Assembly: GCA_029265255.1 (NCBI GenBank)
Contig: JAJUJQ010000001.1
Span: 372,001-436,000 of the forward strand
DNA: 64,000 nt
From: Spirochaetota bacterium
Lineage (GTDB): Bacteria; Spirochaetota; Spirochaetia; Treponematales; Rectinemataceae
Reading direction: 5' to 3'
In this document: in pieces, positions 1-9,317 of the stretch
Layout of the letters: the number at the start of each line of letters is the position of its first letter
How positions within the stretch are numbered: position 1 is the first letter of the stretch
Made by a program: the position numbers and the translations under genes
The notes under the pieces: model-generated
What the model saw: the letters and a program-made list of their open reading frames with translations, nothing else
What the model was told of the DNA's origin: nothing
Databases searched by the model: none

Positions 1-1
1 C

Positions 2-1015
2 ATGGCAGATATGACGAATCCGGCGAAAGTTCCTGCAATCGCGGCAAAACTTGCCACGGGCACAAGGGGTGCAGCAGCGCGCCAGAAAATCCTGGCATTT
101 TCCAGTCTTGTCCTGCTGATCATCGTTTTTTCTCTCCTGTCGCCGAATTTTTTCCAGCCGTACAACCTGATCGCGATTATGCTCGCGACAGCGGTTAATG
201 GCGTGCTGGCAATTGGTGTAACCTTCGTCATCATCACGGGTGGCATCGATCTATCCGTGGGCACCATGATGACATTCACTGCGGTAATGGCCGCACAGAC
301 CGTCGCCGTGTGGAACCTGCCGGTAGCGGTCGGCATCCTGGTGGCACTTGCGACGGGCGTTATTTGTGGAGGGGCTTCAGGAATCATGATCGCGAAATTC
401 CGGCTCCCGCCCTTTATTGCCACCCTTGGAATGAATATGCTCACCAAGGGGCTCTCTCTCATTATCGCAAAATCAAAGCCGATCTACTTTACCAATGCCC
501 CTTCTTTCTCGAAGATCTCGATGGGGACTATTTTCCCTTTTATAAAGGACTTCCAGATACCAAACGCCGTTATCATTCTGTTCTTGCTTGCGATCCTCGC
601 TAGTTTCGTGCTCAACCGCACGATATTTGGCCGCTATACCTTCGCTATTGGCTCGAATGAGGAAGCGGTCCGGCTTTCGGGAATCAATACCGATCGCTGG
701 AAAATCGCGGTCTACGCGGTTAATGGCTTGATTGCCGGAATCGCCGGTATCCTGATTGCTTCGCGGCTCAATTCAGCCCAGCCGGCTCTCGGTCAGGGTT
801 ATGAGCTTGATGCGATTGCCGCCGCGGTTATTGGTGGCACATCACTGTCCGGCGGGGAGGGAACCATTCTGGGCACCATAATCGGCGCCTTCATCATGAG
901 CGTACTCACGAATGGGCTGCGTATTTTGTCTGTGCCGCAGGAATGGCAAATCGTCACGACCGGAATCATCATTATCTTCGCTGTGTATGTCGACATGCTG
1001 CGGCGGAGACGTTGA
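2..1015 (+). CDS. Ribose-type sugar ABC transporter permease (RbsC family)
   Basis: Inner-membrane permease of a CUT2 sugar importer, 337 residues, the usual length for RbsC/XylH-type subunits. It has many hydrophobic segments, and the motif ITGGIDLSVG near residues 78-87 is the family signature. A second conserved stretch, AAAVIGGTSLSGGEG, lies near residue 270. The ATG is the second base of the window, so its ribosome-binding site and the expected ATPase gene upstream cannot be seen. The binding-protein gene follows directly and the sugar enzymes lie downstream. The substrate is inferred from those neighbours to be L-fucose or a related 6-deoxy or pentose sugar. Confidence 0.9.
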   Translation: MADMTNPAKVPAIAAKLATGTRGAAARQKILAFSSLVLLIIVFSLLSPNFFQPYNLIAIMLATAVNGVLAIGVTFVIITGGIDLSVGTMMTFTAVMAAQTVAVWNLPVAVGILVALATGVICGGASGIMIAKFRLPPFIATLGMNMLTKGLSLIIAKSKPIYFTNAPSFSKISMGTIFPFIKDFQIPNAVIILFLLAILASFVLNRTIFGRYTFAIGSNEEAVRLSGINTDRWKIAVYAVNGLIAGIAGILIASRLNSAQPALGQGYELDAIAAAVIGGTSLSGGEGTILGTIIGAFIMSVLTNGLRILSVPQEWQIVTTGIIIIFAVYVDMLRRRR

Positions 1016-1069
1016 ATGTGGCACACACCGTTTCTGCATGGAAACGGAAATTATAAGGAGGAGACGTCT

Positions 1070-2008
1070 ATGAAAAAACGCATGGTCGTTCTCGCGCTGG
1101 CGCTGATGCTGGTAGCGGTGGGCTCACTTGCAGCCCAGACCTACTACATTCCGCTCATCTCCAAGGGATTCCAGCACCAGTTCTGGCAGGCGGTCAAGGA
1201 AGGAGCGCTTCAGGCAGCCAAGGATTTCAAGGTGAATATCACCTTTGAAGGGCCTGAGTCCGAATCAATGGTCGACAAGCAGATCGATATGCTTGCGGCG
1301 GCGCTCGCAAAGAAGCCAAACGCCCTCGGTTTTGCCGCGCTTGACAGCAAGGCGGCGATTCCCTATCTGCAGCAGGCCCAGAAAGCCGGCATCCCTGTCA
1401 TTGCATTTGACTCTGGTGTCGATAGTGACATACCGCTCACCACTTGCGCGACGGATAACGTTGCAGCAGCTGCCTACGCGGCTGACAAGATGGCTGAGCT
1501 TATCGGTGGAGCGGGAGAAGTGGCAGTCATTGTGCACGACCAGACCAGCCGCACTGGTATTGACCGCAGGGATGGCTTTGTGAACCGGATTAAATCAAAA
1601 TATCCCAACATCAAGATCGTAAGCGTGCAGTATGGTGGCGGTGACCATCTGAAATCGACAGATCTTGCCAAGGCAATCATTCAGGCCTACCCGAATCTGA
1701 AGGGTTTCTTCGGTGCCAATGAAGGTTCGGCAATCGGCGTGCTTAACGGTGTCAAGGAAATGGGCAAGGTCGGCAAAATTGTGGTGATCGGCTATGATTC
1801 TGGAGCGCAGCAGATCGCGGCTATCCGCAGTGGGGAAATGGCGGGCGCAATCACCCAGAACCCAGTCGGCATCGGATACAAGACGGTCGAATATGCCGTA
1901 AAGGCGCTTAAGGGCGAGAAGTTCCCGAAATTCATCGATACCGGCTTCTATTGGTACGACAAAAAGAATATCGATGATCCGAAGATCAAGGCTGTTTTGT
2001 ATCAGTAA
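1070..2008 (+). CDS. Periplasmic sugar-binding protein (RbsB-like, type 1 fold)
   Basis: Extracytoplasmic receptor for the sugar importer, 312 residues. The ATG at 1070 is chosen because AAGGAGG lies 8-9 bases upstream and because the product then starts with a textbook signal peptide (KKR, hydrophobic core, cleavage after LAAQ or nearby). The mature part has the ribose-binding-protein pattern: repeated alpha/beta segments, IPVIAFDSGVDSD near residue 100, and GYDSGAQQIAAIRSGEMAGAITQNP near residue 240 (a hinge and ligand-pocket region in this family). It follows the permease and precedes a terminator, so the receptor probably ends a highly expressed transcript. Ligand not determined. Confidence 0.9.
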   Translation: MKKRMVVLALALMLVAVGSLAAQTYYIPLISKGFQHQFWQAVKEGALQAAKDFKVNITFEGPESESMVDKQIDMLAAALAKKPNALGFAALDSKAAIPYLQQAQKAGIPVIAFDSGVDSDIPLTTCATDNVAAAAYAADKMAELIGGAGEVAVIVHDQTSRTGIDRRDGFVNRIKSKYPNIKIVSVQYGGGDHLKSTDLAKAIIQAYPNLKGFFGANEGSAIGVLNGVKEMGKVGKIVVIGYDSGAQQIAAIRSGEMAGAITQNPVGIGYKTVEYAVKALKGEKFPKFIDTGFYWYDKKNIDDPKIKAVLYQ

Positions 2009-2027
2009 AAAATGGTGAGCAGGGATG

Positions 2028-2058
2028 GGAAAGCGGGCCTCAGGTCCGCTTTCCTTTC
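2028..2058 (+). terminator. Stem-loop after the binding-protein gene
   Basis: A perfect 9 bp stem (GGAAAGCGG with CCGCTTTCC, 9-base loop) followed by a short T-rich tail. It lies between the binding protein and the kinase. It probably terminates most transcription or attenuates it so that the transport genes outnumber the enzymes. Confidence 0.65.
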
Positions 2059-2115
2059 CTGCGTGCCGATTGGCTTATGAGGATTTATAGAAGGAAAAAA
2101 GAAAGGGTCCGGCTA

Positions 2116-3108
2116 ATGATCGTTGCGTGCGGAGAGTGTCTGATTGATATGGTTCCCTCGAGCTATGGGCAGAACGTGTTCGAAGCCTGTCCTGGCGGAT
2201 GTCCCTACAATAGCGCTATTGCCGCTGCCAGGCTTGGTGTGCCGACATGGTTTGTCGGCAAGACCTCGAATGATTTTCTGGGCGACAAGCTCGTGGCAAA
2301 GCTTGCGGAATCGGGTGTCCGCACAGAATTGCTGAGACGCGCCGACCAGGCAGTGACCCTCGCTTTTGTTGCGCGTGATCTGGAAGGGAACGCACGATAC
2401 GCCTTCTATTCGGAAGGTACTGCCGATCGCTCCTTGCTTCCTCAGGACCTGCCACCAGCGCTCCCCGAAGAAGCGGTGTTCCTTCTCGTAGGCTCCATCT
2501 CGCTCGTGCAGGAACCTTCCGCAACGACGATTCTCTCTCTGATTGAACGGGAGCATCAACGCAGGCTCATCAGTTTTGATCCAAACATACGACCATCACT
2601 CATCGCATCCAGAGACGATTATCGCAGGCGTTTCGAATGGATCTGTCAGCGAAGCGCCATCGTCAAGGCGAGTGATTCTGACCTTGAATGGCTTTATGAC
2701 ACTTCGATCCATGAGGCTGCGCAAACCGTGCTGGCTCTTGGGCCTGTGCTTGTAGCTCTGACAAAAGGGGACAAGGGGGCTGCATTGTACATGGAAGGCC
2801 GATATGTCGAAGCCCGGGCATTGAAGGTGCCGGTAGTGGACACCATTGGAGCAGGCGACAGCTTCCATGCAGGCCTCCTGGCGGCCCTTGGTTGGATGGG
2901 GATTAAAGATAGACATAGCCTCGCTGCGCTTACCGAAGAAAAACTTAGGGCAGTACTCAGGCTTGCTGGCGCAGTCGCTGCGCTCGATTGTACGCGGCGT
3001 GGCGCGGAACCGCCTACCATCCGGGAGCTTGCCATATTTGATCCTGGAGCGGTCAAAATTGCGCCAGGAGTGTCGGGTTTTTTTCGTTCCAAGGAGACCA
3101 TATGCTGA
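2116..3108 (+). CDS. PfkB/ribokinase-family sugar kinase
   Basis: ATP-dependent carbohydrate kinase, 330 residues. The N terminus (IVACGECLIDM) is of the fructokinase type. GGCPYNSAIAAARLG near residue 27 is the first PfkB signature, and DTIGAGDSFHAGLLAAL near residue 240 carries the catalytic Asp and the anion hole. An upstream ATG at 2077 is possible, but 2116 gives the normal family start. The gene overlaps the FucU gene by 7 bases. In this context it may phosphorylate L-fuculose or another ketose, replacing the FGGY-type fuculokinase usually found with FucI. That is inference. Confidence 0.85.
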   Translation: MIVACGECLIDMVPSSYGQNVFEACPGGCPYNSAIAAARLGVPTWFVGKTSNDFLGDKLVAKLAESGVRTELLRRADQAVTLAFVARDLEGNARYAFYSEGTADRSLLPQDLPPALPEEAVFLLVGSISLVQEPSATTILSLIEREHQRRLISFDPNIRPSLIASRDDYRRRFEWICQRSAIVKASDSDLEWLYDTSIHEAAQTVLALGPVLVALTKGDKGAALYMEGRYVEARALKVPVVDTIGAGDSFHAGLLAALGWMGIKDRHSLAALTEEKLRAVLRLAGAVAALDCTRRGAEPPTIRELAIFDPGAVKIAPGVSGFFRSKETIC

Positions 3109-3539
3109 TTGGTATCAAACCATGCATTTCTCCTGACCTTCTTTCCGTACTGTACCGGATGGGGCATGGAGACGAAATCGTGCTCGCGGATGCATTTTTC
3201 ACAGGCGACTCGCTGAATCACCGTGTCGTCAGGGCAGATGGCATCCGCATCCCTGATCTCCTCGATGGGATTCTTCGGCTCATCAACCTCGATACCTATG
3301 TTCAGGATCCGATCGTCATGATGCAGCCTTCTCCAGGAGATGAGCTCGATGTCGAAGTGGAGCGTCGCTATCGCGAAGTCATTGATCGCTACTGGCCGGA
3401 TACGCCGCCAATCGTTCGCATGGAGCGTTTTGCCTTTTATGAACGTGCCCGGAAAGCCTTCGCGGTCGTCATGACCGGCGAAACAGTCAAATATGGGAAT
3501 ATCATTCTCAAGAAAGGCGTCCCGCCGGTCAGCAATTGA
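3102..3539 (+). CDS. fucU: L-fucose mutarotase / RbsD-FucU family protein
   Basis: 145 residues, normal for FucU. It interconverts anomers of L-fucose (or pyranose and furanose forms of ribose for RbsD), so the isomerase receives the right ring form. HGDEIVLADAFF near residue 22 contains the family His and Asp. The C-terminal FYERARKAFAVVMTGE and YGNIILKKGV are typical of FucU. The start overlaps the end of the kinase gene, so the two are probably translationally coupled. The presence of FucI in the same cluster favours FucU over RbsD. Confidence 0.9.
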   Translation: MLIGIKPCISPDLLSVLYRMGHGDEIVLADAFFTGDSLNHRVVRADGIRIPDLLDGILRLINLDTYVQDPIVMMQPSPGDELDVEVERRYREVIDRYWPDTPPIVRMERFAFYERARKAFAVVMTGETVKYGNIILKKGVPPVSN

Positions 3540-3568
3540 CCTGGTTGATGCGTAAGGACGGTGAGCCC

Positions 3569-4501
3569 ATGGAGCATGCGGCTGGATTGCTGCTATCGAT
3601 CGCGCTCATAATCGGTACCGGATATATCCTTGCCGCAAAAGGCTTTCTGCAAGCCCCTGCCGTCGATGGGCTCAGAATGCTCATTACCCATCTGACACTG
3701 CCCTTGCTCTTATTCGATGCGTTCCTGAGGCTGGTTCCCGACGGCAGGAATGTACTGCTGGCGCTTGCCATCTTTGCCGCATGCGCCGTAATGGGGTTGG
3801 CCGGATCGATAATTAGCCGGTTGCTGGGGCTCCCAAAGCGTGAAACGGCCCTTCTGTTTCAGGGATTTGAAGCCGGAATGCTGGGATATGCGCTGTTTGG
3901 TGGCTTTTACGGGAATGCCCAGTTGCCTGCCTTTGCGGCCGTCGATCTTGGTCAGGTTGTGTATGTGTTTACTATTCTCATGATTCAGATGCTGTATTCG
4001 GATGCCAGAGCAGGGATGCGCTCCATAGCTCGATTCCCTTGGAAGGATATTTTCAAGTCGGGTGTTTTGTGGGCTATCGGCGGAGGAATTGCAATCTCGC
4101 TTCTGCTTCCAGATCTGCAGCGGTTTCTTACCGCTCCACGCGGGTTTTTCGCTGCGATCACCAGCATGGTAGGGGGCATGACAAGCCCGCTTGTATGTCT
4201 GGTCATTGGAGCGTCGCTTCGGACCGGAACAACGCGAGAACCAGCTGCGGTCAAACTGGTCTTGGCGCGTACCCTGGTTGGTCTCGCTACAGGAAGCGTT
4301 ATCGCGTTCGTCGTGGTACCCGCACTCGGCTTCTCTTCCTGGCACGGGAAGGCCGCCATGGTACTCTTTGCGCTCCCTCCACCGTTCATTATTCCGGTGT
4401 ATTACCGGGATAGCGCAGCCTTGATCGGGAGCGTGTTGACCATCACCACCGCGTGCTCCGTGATTATGGTCAGCGTGCTTGTCTTCGCAGGAGTTGCATG
4501 A
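3569..4501 (+). CDS. AEC-family (auxin efflux carrier-like) membrane transporter
   Basis: About 310 residues with around ten hydrophobic segments in the N-in permease layout of the AEC family (LITHLTLPLLLFDAFLRLV early, RDSAALIGSVLTITT late). Family members move carboxylates or other small organic acids. The ATG at 3569 is preferred: AAGGACGGTGAG lies just upstream and the first membrane span starts immediately after. A TTG at 3536 and an ATG at 3548 in the same frame are less likely. The stop codon overlaps the start of the LacI gene. Its role in a sugar operon is unclear; export of a fermentation product such as lactate or a deoxy-sugar acid is one possibility. Confidence 0.75.
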   Translation: MEHAAGLLLSIALIIGTGYILAAKGFLQAPAVDGLRMLITHLTLPLLLFDAFLRLVPDGRNVLLALAIFAACAVMGLAGSIISRLLGLPKRETALLFQGFEAGMLGYALFGGFYGNAQLPAFAAVDLGQVVYVFTILMIQMLYSDARAGMRSIARFPWKDIFKSGVLWAIGGGIAISLLLPDLQRFLTAPRGFFAAITSMVGGMTSPLVCLVIGASLRTGTTREPAAVKLVLARTLVGLATGSVIAFVVVPALGFSSWHGKAAMVLFALPPPFIIPVYYRDSAALIGSVLTITTACSVIMVSVLVFAGVA

Positions 4502-5508
4502 TGGCCCGTCCAACCGTCACGATCAAGGAAGTCGCCCAGGCAGCCAATGTATCGACCGCAACCGTATCTCGAGTGCTGAACAATGACCCGCGCGTGCGTT
4601 ATGAAACGCGGCAGATCGTCCTGGAGGCTATGGAATCGACTGGTTATAAATTCAACGCAGTCGCGCGCAGCCTCAAGACGAGCCGTACGGCAACCATCGG
4701 CATCATTGCTCCCGACCTTTCCGGCGACTTTTTTATGTTCATCGCCGAAAGCATGAACCGAGAGCTCGCATCCAAGGGTTATTCGCTTGTCGTGGCGACA
4801 TCGCTCGGCTCGGAGGAGGAAGAAGCGCGGCAGATTCGCCATCTCGCGGAGCGCCTCATCGATGGGATTGTGCTGATTCCGGTTGGAGTCGATGGCAGAC
4901 GAATCGCAGCGCTGCAGCATCTCAGCGTACCGATTGTGCTGGTTGACCGTACTGTACCGGGGTACCACACCGATGCGGTGCTTGCCGAAAATGAAGAAGG
5001 CGCATATGAAGCTGTCAGGGCACTGATACGAGACGGGTTCACCCGAATTGGTTTTCTGGGCGGCTTTCTCGAGGTGCTGACCGCGAGAGAACGCTTCGCG
5101 GGGTATTGTCGAGCAATGAAGGAAGCGGGCCTTGAGATAGAACCGGACTATGTGCGCCTGGGTAATCCCACCTTGCCTTTCGGCTATCGGACCATGGAAC
5201 GCATCGCGAAAGATCCCAACGCGCCAGACGCCTGGTTCCTTGTCAACCTGTTTGTTCATATCGGCGCGACCAACTATCTCGCAACAGAAGGGATAGACAG
5301 GGCATCACGGATTGTGTTTGCGGCATTCGATGAGATGCCGTTCTCTCCTTTGCTCAGGTATTGCCGCTATGCCGTGCAGCAACCTATCTCTGAACTTGGA
5401 AAGGCGGCAGCACGTCTCATCATCGATCGAATAGAAGGAAACGGTCCCCCTGAACCGCAGATTTTGCGGTTCAGAACCCGATTGATCCATCATCCGCACG
5501 CACATTGA
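4498..5508 (+). CDS. LacI-family transcriptional regulator
   Basis: 336 residues. The N-terminal helix-turn-helix [22 protein letters not shown] is a classical LacI DNA-binding domain. The hinge helix ([10 protein letters not shown]) is followed by a periplasmic-binding-protein-like sensor ([14 protein letters not shown] and [11 protein letters not shown]). The start overlaps the stop of the AEC gene (two consecutive ATGs at 4498 and 4501; either may be used). It lies inside the fucose operon, so it is most likely the local regulator responding to the sugar or its phosphate. I saw no operator inside the window; the operon promoter lies upstream of base 1. Confidence 0.92.
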   Translation: MMARPTVTIKEVAQAANVSTATVSRVLNNDPRVRYETRQIVLEAMESTGYKFNAVARSLKTSRTATIGIIAPDLSGDFFMFIAESMNRELASKGYSLVVATSLGSEEEEARQIRHLAERLIDGIVLIPVGVDGRRIAALQHLSVPIVLVDRTVPGYHTDAVLAENEEGAYEAVRALIRDGFTRIGFLGGFLEVLTARERFAGYCRAMKEAGLEIEPDYVRLGNPTLPFGYRTMERIAKDPNAPDAWFLVNLFVHIGATNYLATEGIDRASRIVFAAFDEMPFSPLLRYCRYAVQQPISELGKAAARLIIDRIEGNGPPEPQILRFRTRLIHHPHAH

Positions 5509-5536
5509 GCGGCGGAGTCGACAACAGGAGGTAAAC

Positions 5537-7351
5537 ATGGGTGAAAATGAATCATTTGTGGTTCATGAACCAAAAAATCGCTTTAAAAGCAGTACTCCCA
5601 AAATAGGAATCCGACCGACTATCGATGGGCGGCGCGGCGGCGTTCGCGAATCGCTTGAACAGGTCACGATGGAGATGGCCCGCGCCGCGGCGCGATTGAT
5701 TTCCGAAAATCTGAGACACCCCTCGGGCGAACAGGTCGAATGCGTCATCGCGGATACGACCATCGGTGGGGTCGCCGAGGCTGCCGCCTGCGCGGAAAAG
5801 TTTGCCCGCGAAGGGGTCGCGGTCACATTGACCGTGACACCCTGCTGGTGCTATGGGTCGGAAACAATGGATACCGACCCCCTCACGATCAAGGCAGTCT
5901 GGGGATTCAACGGCACAGATCGTCCTGGAGCCGTGTATCTCGCGGCAGTCCTGGCGGCTCATACACAAATGGGGCTGCCAGCATTCGGTATCTATGGCCG
6001 CGATGTGCAGGACCTGGACCAGACCGGCTCCATTCCTGCAGATGTCGCAGACAAGATTCTGAGGTTTGCACGAGCCGGGCTTGCCGCCGCATGGATGCGC
6101 GACAAGAGTTATCTTTCGATTGGATCCGTCTCAATGGGCATCGCGGGGTCGATCGTGAATCCAGACTTTTTCCGCCACTACCTCGGCATGCGCAATGAGT
6201 ATGTGGACATGAGCGAGATCACGAGGCGGATTGAGGAAAAAATCTATTCCGAAACAGAATTCCGCCGCGCCATGGAGTGGGTCAAAACCTATTGCAAAGA
6301 AGGCCCCGACAACAATCCTCCGAGCGCGCAGCATTCTCGCGCCCGTAAAGACAAGGTGTGGGAAACAAGTGTAAAAATGGCGCTCATTGTTCGAGATCTT
6401 ATGGTGGGCAATCCCGACCTGCGACGCAAAGGACGCGGGGAGGAGGCATTAGGGCATAACGCGATCCTGGCTGGTTTTCAGGGGCAGCGCCAGTGGACAG
6501 ACCATTTCCCCAATGGCGATTTCCTTGAAACCATTCTCAACTCGAGCTTCGATTGGACTGGCATTCGCCAGCCATACCTCGTAGCGACCGAAAACGACTC
6601 TCTGAATGGCGTGGCGATGCTTTTTGGCCACCTTCTTACCGGCAGTGCTCAGATTTTCTCGGATGTGCGGACATATTGGAGCCCAGAGGCCGTTCGACGT
6701 GTTACCGGTTGGAAGCCGAGTGGCATCGCGGAACAGGGATTCATTCATCTCATCAATTCCGGGGCGACCTGCCTCGATGGCACTGGATGCCAGCGCTTGA
6801 ACGGGCAGCCCGCGATCAAACCATGGTGGCAGGTAGAACCCGCCGAAGCCAAAGCATGTCTCGATGCTACCTTATGGCGCTACGCGAGCCTCGGCTATTT
6901 CCGCGGCGGTGGTTATTCTTCCGATTTCCTCACGGAAGGCGGTATGCCCGTGACCATGAGTCGCGTCAACCTTGTCCAAGGTCTGGGGCCCATGCTCCAG
7001 ATTGCTGAAGGGTATACGGCGACACTGCCTGCCGAGGTGCATGACACTCTGGATAAGCGCACCGATCCTACCTGGCCGACGACGTGGTTCGTGCCACGGC
7101 TTTCCGGAACAGGCCCCTTCCGTGATGTCTATTCGGTGATGGCCGCATGGGGCGCAAACCATGGCGCGATTTCCTACGGCCATATCGGCGCGGACCTCAT
7201 CAGCCTCGCATCGATATTGAGGATTCCGGTGGCGATGCATAATGTGCCACCAGAACGGATTTTTCGCCCAAGTTATTGGAACGCATTCGGCATGGATCCC
7301 GAAGGAGCAGACTACCGCGCATGCGCCGCCCTTGGGCCGCTTTATCGCTAA
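5537..7351 (+). CDS. fucI: L-fucose isomerase
   Basis: Interconverts L-fucose and L-fuculose (and D-arabinose and D-ribulose), a cytosolic Mn-dependent hexameric enzyme. It has 604 residues against about 590 in E. coli. [19 protein letters not shown] at the N terminus is diagnostic. [10 protein letters not shown] carries the metal-binding Glu, [13 protein letters not shown] the metal-binding Asp and [13 protein letters not shown] the His. AGGAGG lies 6 bases before the ATG. It is the last gene of the operon and is followed by a strong terminator. No fuculose-phosphate aldolase is in the window, so the pathway must be completed elsewhere. Confidence 0.95.
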   Translation: MGENESFVVHEPKNRFKSSTPKIGIRPTIDGRRGGVRESLEQVTMEMARAAARLISENLRHPSGEQVECVIADTTIGGVAEAAACAEKFAREGVAVTLTVTPCWCYGSETMDTDPLTIKAVWGFNGTDRPGAVYLAAVLAAHTQMGLPAFGIYGRDVQDLDQTGSIPADVADKILRFARAGLAAAWMRDKSYLSIGSVSMGIAGSIVNPDFFRHYLGMRNEYVDMSEITRRIEEKIYSETEFRRAMEWVKTYCKEGPDNNPPSAQHSRARKDKVWETSVKMALIVRDLMVGNPDLRRKGRGEEALGHNAILAGFQGQRQWTDHFPNGDFLETILNSSFDWTGIRQPYLVATENDSLNGVAMLFGHLLTGSAQIFSDVRTYWSPEAVRRVTGWKPSGIAEQGFIHLINSGATCLDGTGCQRLNGQPAIKPWWQVEPAEAKACLDATLWRYASLGYFRGGGYSSDFLTEGGMPVTMSRVNLVQGLGPMLQIAEGYTATLPAEVHDTLDKRTDPTWPTTWFVPRLSGTGPFRDVYSVMAAWGANHGAISYGHIGADLISLASILRIPVAMHNVPPERIFRPSYWNAFGMDPEGADYRACAALGPLYR

Positions 7352-7363
7352 CGCAGCCTTGGA

Positions 7364-7407
7364 AATAAGGGGCCGTGAACTGCTCTTGCCATTCACGGCC
7401 CTTTATT
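7364..7407 (+). terminator. Intrinsic terminator of the fucose operon
   Basis: GGGCCGTGAA pairs with TTCACGGCCC across a 12-base loop. The stem can be extended by A-T pairs, and TTTATT follows. It lies 20 bases after the fucI stop. Confidence 0.85.
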
Positions 7408-7449
7408 GCGTTTGTTTTTCGCAAGAGAGCAGCAGAAGTGAAGCATCGC

Positions 7450-7479
7450 TTGTGCCGCGTTCAATATTTGCGCTATAAT
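7450..7479 (+). promoter_or_regulatory. Candidate sigma-70 promoter for the ABC exporter pair
   Basis: TTGTGC, 18-base spacer, TATAAT. The -10 box is a perfect match and lies about 57 bases before the exporter start, downstream of the fucI terminator. Confidence 0.6.
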
Positions 7480-7535
7480 TAACTATTTGCGTGCAATGAG
7501 GAAAAAATCTTCGATCAAATGCAAACGCAGCAACA

Positions 7536-9317
7536 ATGAAAACAGGACAGGATAGAAGCAAAATGCATCAGCGCGGCACGACCGACTATCTTCATGCCAT
7601 ATTCTCATATCTTGGTCGATACCGGCTGTTGGTTCTGCCAGGCCTTGTGGTCATGGTTCTCGTCAGCCTTGGAGGATTGGCTGGCCCCTTCATTCTCAAG
7701 CAGATTATCGACATCGCAGTACCACGCGGCGATATTGGCCTGCTTCTTGCCTATGCCTCCGCATTCCTGGGCATTGTCTCTCTCACGGGGCTCCTCAGCT
7801 ATTTCGGCATGATTCTTCTTGCCCGTCTTGGGTTGTCGATCGTCACGCTCATCAAGCAGGATATGTTCAGTCATCTGCTCACATTGCCGATCTCATGGTT
7901 TGATGCCCATCCGGTTGGCGAGCTCATGTCGCGCACGGAAACGGACACCGAGCGGGTACGAGATCTCTTCTCGACACTGGGTGCCAATCTTATAGTCAAT
8001 GTGCTCACCATGGCCGGTATCTTTGTAGTGACGTTTATCCTCGTGCCGAAGCTGGCCCTTATCATGTTTGCGGTATCAGTCGTGCTGCTCGCGTTTCTCA
8101 TTTTCTTCTTTTCAAAAATTCTGCCGATGTATGAGCGGGCGCGCTCTTTGTATGCCTCGATTGCTGCCCGTGTCGCGGAATTCGTGCAGGGTATCGAAGT
8201 ACTCAAGGCCTACGGAAGAACTAGCTGGGCGGAAGCTCAGCTCGATGGGACCGCGAGGCAGAAGGTGCGGCTTGATGTGCGTATTTCGCTTTTGGAATAT
8301 TCGATCATGTCGGTACTGAATGCGCTTATTGGCCCGCTTTTTATCGTCGCGCTGCTCCTTTTATACGCTCCGCGTGTGTTGCAAGGGTCGATGACACTCG
8401 GCATGATCCTTCTCTTTGTGGAATATGGGGCGCGACTGCTGCGTCCCATCGCGGAAATCGCAGAAAGCCTGCGCAGCCTCCAGCAGGCCAGAACTTCTCT
8501 TGCGCGAATCAGGGCCATCATGGCTTTAAAGCCAGAGACCTGTGAAGGGACACGTAAGCCTCCTGATCTGTCACGCGATATCTGCTTCGATCATGTCTGG
8601 TTTGCCTACAGAGATCAGGAATGGGTGCTAGAGGATGTTTCATTTACCATACCCGCTGGAAGTTTTGCGGCCATTGTGGGAGCGAGCGGCTCCGGCAAAT
8701 CAACCATCATAGGGCTTATGTGCGGATTCATGCGTCCGCAGAAAGGCCGAATCCTGATCGATGGCATACCCTTGGACGAGATCGATATCATCCAGTGGCG
8801 GACCCATATCGGCCTTGTGCTACAAGAACCCTTTCTGTTCCCAGGCTCCGTGTTGGAAAATATCCGACTGTACCATGAGGATATTCCCGCGGACAAGGTC
8901 ATGCGAGCGCTCGAACTTGTTCATGCCGACCATATCGCACACGCGCTTCCCGAGGGACTGGAGACGAGTGTATGGGAACGAGGTGCGAACCTTTCTGCCG
9001 GTGAGCGGCAGCTTCTTTCATTCGCTAGAGCGCTGGCAGCTGATCCCGCGTTGATCCTGCTTGATGAAGCGACCAGCAATGTCGACATGGATACCGAAAA
9101 GCGTATCAAGGAAAGCATGGAAGTACTGCGAAGAGGTCGTACAATGGTCGTGGTGGCGCACCGCCTTTCCTCTGTACTGAAAGCCGATACTATTTTCTTT
9201 CTTCGGAACGGACGGCTCGTCGCGCAGGGGACACATGCTATTCTCTATGAGAATCTACCTGAATACCGTCAGCTCGTCGATCAGCAGTTTCCCGCGGGAA
9301 GGAAGGCACGCTCATGA
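7536..9317 (+). CDS. ABC exporter half-transporter, subunit 1 (MsbA/BmrC-like)
   Basis: 593 residues: an N-terminal six-helix transmembrane domain (about 25-320) and a C-terminal ATPase domain (from about 350). Walker A is GASGSGKST, Walker B ends LILLDEATS with the catalytic Glu, and the switch His is in VVAHRLSS. The signature is LSAGERQ instead of LSGGQ, which is degenerate. No good ribosome-binding site precedes the ATG at 7536 or the in-frame ATG at 7563, so the start is uncertain. It overlaps the second exporter gene by 4 bases, so the two surely form a heterodimer. Substrate unknown (drugs, lipids or peptides are typical). Confidence 0.9.
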   Translation: MKTGQDRSKMHQRGTTDYLHAIFSYLGRYRLLVLPGLVVMVLVSLGGLAGPFILKQIIDIAVPRGDIGLLLAYASAFLGIVSLTGLLSYFGMILLARLGLSIVTLIKQDMFSHLLTLPISWFDAHPVGELMSRTETDTERVRDLFSTLGANLIVNVLTMAGIFVVTFILVPKLALIMFAVSVVLLAFLIFFFSKILPMYERARSLYASIAARVAEFVQGIEVLKAYGRTSWAEAQLDGTARQKVRLDVRISLLEYSIMSVLNALIGPLFIVALLLLYAPRVLQGSMTLGMILLFVEYGARLLRPIAEIAESLRSLQQARTSLARIRAIMALKPETCEGTRKPPDLSRDICFDHVWFAYRDQEWVLEDVSFTIPAGSFAAIVGASGSGKSTIIGLMCGFMRPQKGRILIDGIPLDEIDIIQWRTHIGLVLQEPFLFPGSVLENIRLYHEDIPADKVMRALELVHADHIAHALPEGLETSVWERGANLSAGERQLLSFARALAADPALILLDEATSNVDMDTEKRIKESMEVLRRGRTMVVVAHRLSSVLKADTIFFLRNGRLVAQGTHAILYENLPEYRQLVDQQFPAGRKARS

